Positions 14,512 through 16,146 of a DNA stretch of 16,146 nucleotides are shown here, piece by piece (positions within the stretch are counted from its first letter, which is position 1; every line of letters begins with the position of its first letter). The DNA comes from DATKLL01 sp035542475 (GTDB lineage: Bacteria > Desulfobacterota > Syntrophia > Syntrophales > UBA2185), in the NCBI GenBank assembly GCA_035542475.1, contig DATKLL010000205.1:1-16146 (forward strand). The letters run 5' to 3'. Both the position numbers and the translations under genes were made by a program. Under the pieces are notes generated by a model. That model did no database searches. It was not told where the DNA came from and saw only the letters and a list, made by a program, of their open reading frames with translations.

Positions 14512-16146
14512 ATGAAAAAAAGGACACTTGGTTTTAAATTAGTTACTGGGGGCATAATTGCCGTATTGATTCCACTCCTGGTTGTGGGTGTCTTTGCTGT
14601 TGTGAAAGCGTCAAATGGACTTGAAGCAGCTGCAAAAGACCGTGCAATGAAAGGCGCACACAATATTGCCGAAATGGTACAAGAAATTTTAGTGCTGGAA
14701 CTCAAGGTAGCCATTGAAATGGCCATGCGCGATGACGTAAAAAATGCTGCTGCTAATACCAACGTACAGGCGATGAATGAGAAGCTTTCCGATGCAATGG
14801 CAAAAATCGGGAAGGACTATGAAGCAATTCTGATAACTGATGCGAATGGTTCAATCGTTTCTGATGGCACCAAAGGTGAATGGAAGGGTATCTCTCTCGC
14901 TAACCGGGACTACTTCCAGAAAGCCAAAAATGGACAGGCAAATGTAGGTGCAGTAGTTAAATCAAAGAAATCAGGAAATCCTGTTGCAACCGCTTGTGCA
15001 CCGATTATGAAAGACGGAACCTTCATTGGATCAGTCGTCATTGTTCTTAAGATCGATTATCTTTCTGAAAAAGTGACGGCAAAAGTGGGGCAAACTGGAT
15101 ACGGCTTCATGACTGACAGTAAAGGATTGATCATTGCCCATCCAAAGAAAGAATTTATCCTTGAACTGGACCTCACAAAAGAAGAAGGAATGCAAGCGTT
15201 CATGAGTAAAATGCTTGCTAAACAGACAGGGGCTGAATCTTATGTTTTTAAAGGTGTCGAGAAGGTTGCAGGATTTTCACCGGTGGAAATTTCTGGGTGG
15301 TGTGTCGGTTTAACTCAGAACGCAGATGAGTTTCTTGCAGCAGCACATTCGATTCGTAATTTCATAGTCGTCGTCGGTGTCGTTCTACTCGTATTGACAA
15401 TTTTCGCAGTCGCGTTTTTTGCCAGGAGCATTTCCAGACCCATCAAAAACGCCATAGACCAGATGGGCGAAGCTGCCCATCAGGTCGCCGCTGCCTCGAC
15501 TCAGGTTTCTGCTTCCAGCCAGTCCCTCGCCGAAGGGTCATCCGAACAGGCCGCTGCTATTGAGGAGACTTCATCTTCACTTGAAGAGATGTCCACCATG
15601 ACAAAACAGAATGCAGGGAATGCCGCCCAGGCAGACAGCCTGATGAAACAGGCGAACCAGGTCGTCCAAAAGGCAAATGAATCCATGGAAAGCTTGACCA
15701 GTTCTATGAGAGAAATTACCGCCGCCAGTGAGGAGACATCAAAAATCATAAAGACCATTGATGAGATTGCTTTCCAGACCAATCTCCTGGCATTGAATGC
15801 CGCCGTGGAGGCAGCCCGGGCAGGAGAAGCGGGAGCCGGTTTTGCTGTGGTGGCTGAAGAGGTGAGAAATCTGGCCATGCGCGCGGCAGACGCTGCAAAA
15901 AATACGTCGGGCTTGATTGAAGGAACAGTAAAGAAGGTAAAAGATGGCTCTAACATTGTAGCAAAGACAAATGAGGCATTCGTGGAGGTGGCTGTCAGTA
16001 CATCCAAGGTAGGTGAGCTGGTCGGTGAAATTGCGGCAGCATCCCAGGAACAGGCCCAAGGGATTGATCAGATCAACAAGGCTGTGATGGAAATGGACAA
16101 AGTGACACAGCAGACTGCGGCCAATGCCGAAGAGTCTGCTTCTGCC
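14512..16146 (+). CDS. Methyl-accepting chemotaxis protein, Cache sensor, 3' end cut
   Basis: This inner-membrane chemoreceptor passes ligand occupancy in the periplasm to a CheA/CheW complex. The frame is open from ATG 14512 to the window edge (545 codons seen). The start has TAAGGAGGT (14495-14503), almost a full match to the 16S anti-SD. After basic KKR, membrane segment 1 lies at about 10-30. A periplasmic Cache-type domain follows (to about 280), including LITDANGSIVSDG, LANRDYFQKA and GFMTDSKGLIIAHP. Membrane segment 2 is at about 284-306, then a short HAMP-like stretch (ARSISRPIKNAIDQMG). The methylation-helix region contains SLAEGSSEQAAAIEETSSSL, and the signalling tip is DEIAFQTNLLALNAA (417-431) with EAARAGEAGAGFAVVAEEVR. 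The ligand is not readable; Cache domains often bind amino or organic acids. The candidate sigma-54 promoter upstream links it to the preceding regulator. The missing part should be the descending methylation helix and C-terminus. Confidence 0.94.
   Translation, partial: MKKRTLGFKLVTGGIIAVLIPLLVVGVFAVVKASNGLEAAAKDRAMKGAHNIAEMVQEILVLELKVAIEMAMRDDVKNAAANTNVQAMNEKLSDAMAKIGKDYEAILITDANGSIVSDGTKGEWKGISLANRDYFQKAKNGQANVGAVVKSKKSGNPVATACAPIMKDGTFIGSVVIVLKIDYLSEKVTAKVGQTGYGFMTDSKGLIIAHPKKEFILELDLTKEEGMQAFMSKMLAKQTGAESYVFKGVEKVAGFSPVEISGWCVGLTQNADEFLAAAHSIRNFIVVVGVVLLVLTIFAVAFFARSISRPIKNAIDQMGEAAHQVAAASTQVSASSQSLAEGSSEQAAAIEETSSSLEEMSTMTKQNAGNAAQADSLMKQANQVVQKANESMESLTSSMREITAASEETSKIIKTIDEIAFQTNLLALNAAVEAARAGEAGAGFAVVAEEVRNLAMRAADAAKNTSGLIEGTVKKVKDGSNIVAKTNEAFVEVAVSTSKVGELVGEIAAASQEQAQGIDQINKAVMEMDKVTQQTAANAEESASA

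Noticed and set aside
15501..16007. 168-codon minus-strand open frame
   Set aside because: It is a shadow of the MCP signalling domain, whose Ala/Ser-rich codons leave the opposite frame open.

Overview
The window looks like a chromosomal segment of an anaerobic, motile Gram-negative bacterium, most plausibly a deltaproteobacterium-like lineage (Desulfobacterota, perhaps near Syntrophales). That placement is inference. It rests on moderate GC, strong Shine-Dalgarno sites, a sigma-54-type regulator beside a chemoreceptor, a very large multi-PAS hybrid kinase with a Cys-rich PAS domain, and a mosaic palindromic intergenic repeat of a kind I associate with such genomes. No phage, IS, CRISPR array or rRNA was seen.

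Layout. (1) Positions 1-4434 hold a purine / methylthioadenosine (MTA) salvage group: the 3' part of MTA phosphorylase, adenine phosphoribosyltransferase (apt), a convergent AzgA-type purine permease, then (after a tRNA-Leu(UAA) with its own terminator and a repeat-bearing spacer) an MTA/S-adenosylhomocysteine deaminase. MTA phosphorylase releases adenine, apt turns adenine into AMP, the permease could import bases, and the deaminase offers a second fate for MTA or SAH. (2) Positions 4438-8081 continue in the same direction and probably the same operon: a secreted or periplasmic coiled-coil DUF4139 protein, then an alpha-glucan branching enzyme that resembles the eukaryotic (GH13_8-like) rather than the classical bacterial GlgB type. 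(3) Positions 8148-8834 encode a divergent PurN-like formyltransferase. (4) Positions 8918-14228 encode a two-gene signalling operon: a 1296-residue cytoplasmic hybrid histidine kinase with seven PAS domains, and an NtrC-type sigma-54 activator. (5) From 14512 to the right edge is a chemoreceptor (MCP) with a periplasmic Cache-type sensor, cut by the window end.

The most interesting regulatory reading is in 14221-14511. A -24/-12 (sigma-54) promoter candidate with exact spacing lies in front of the MCP gene, and a set of GAAAC/GTTTC palindromic motifs lies about 100-190 bp further upstream, where enhancer sites are expected. This suggests the kinase and NtrC-type regulator control the adjacent receptor. 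I did not find a clearly undescribed system. The best leads are this circuit, the eukaryotic-type branching enzyme in an operon with DUF4139, the palindromic mosaic repeat near 2716-2848, and a nested inverted repeat upstream of the permease.
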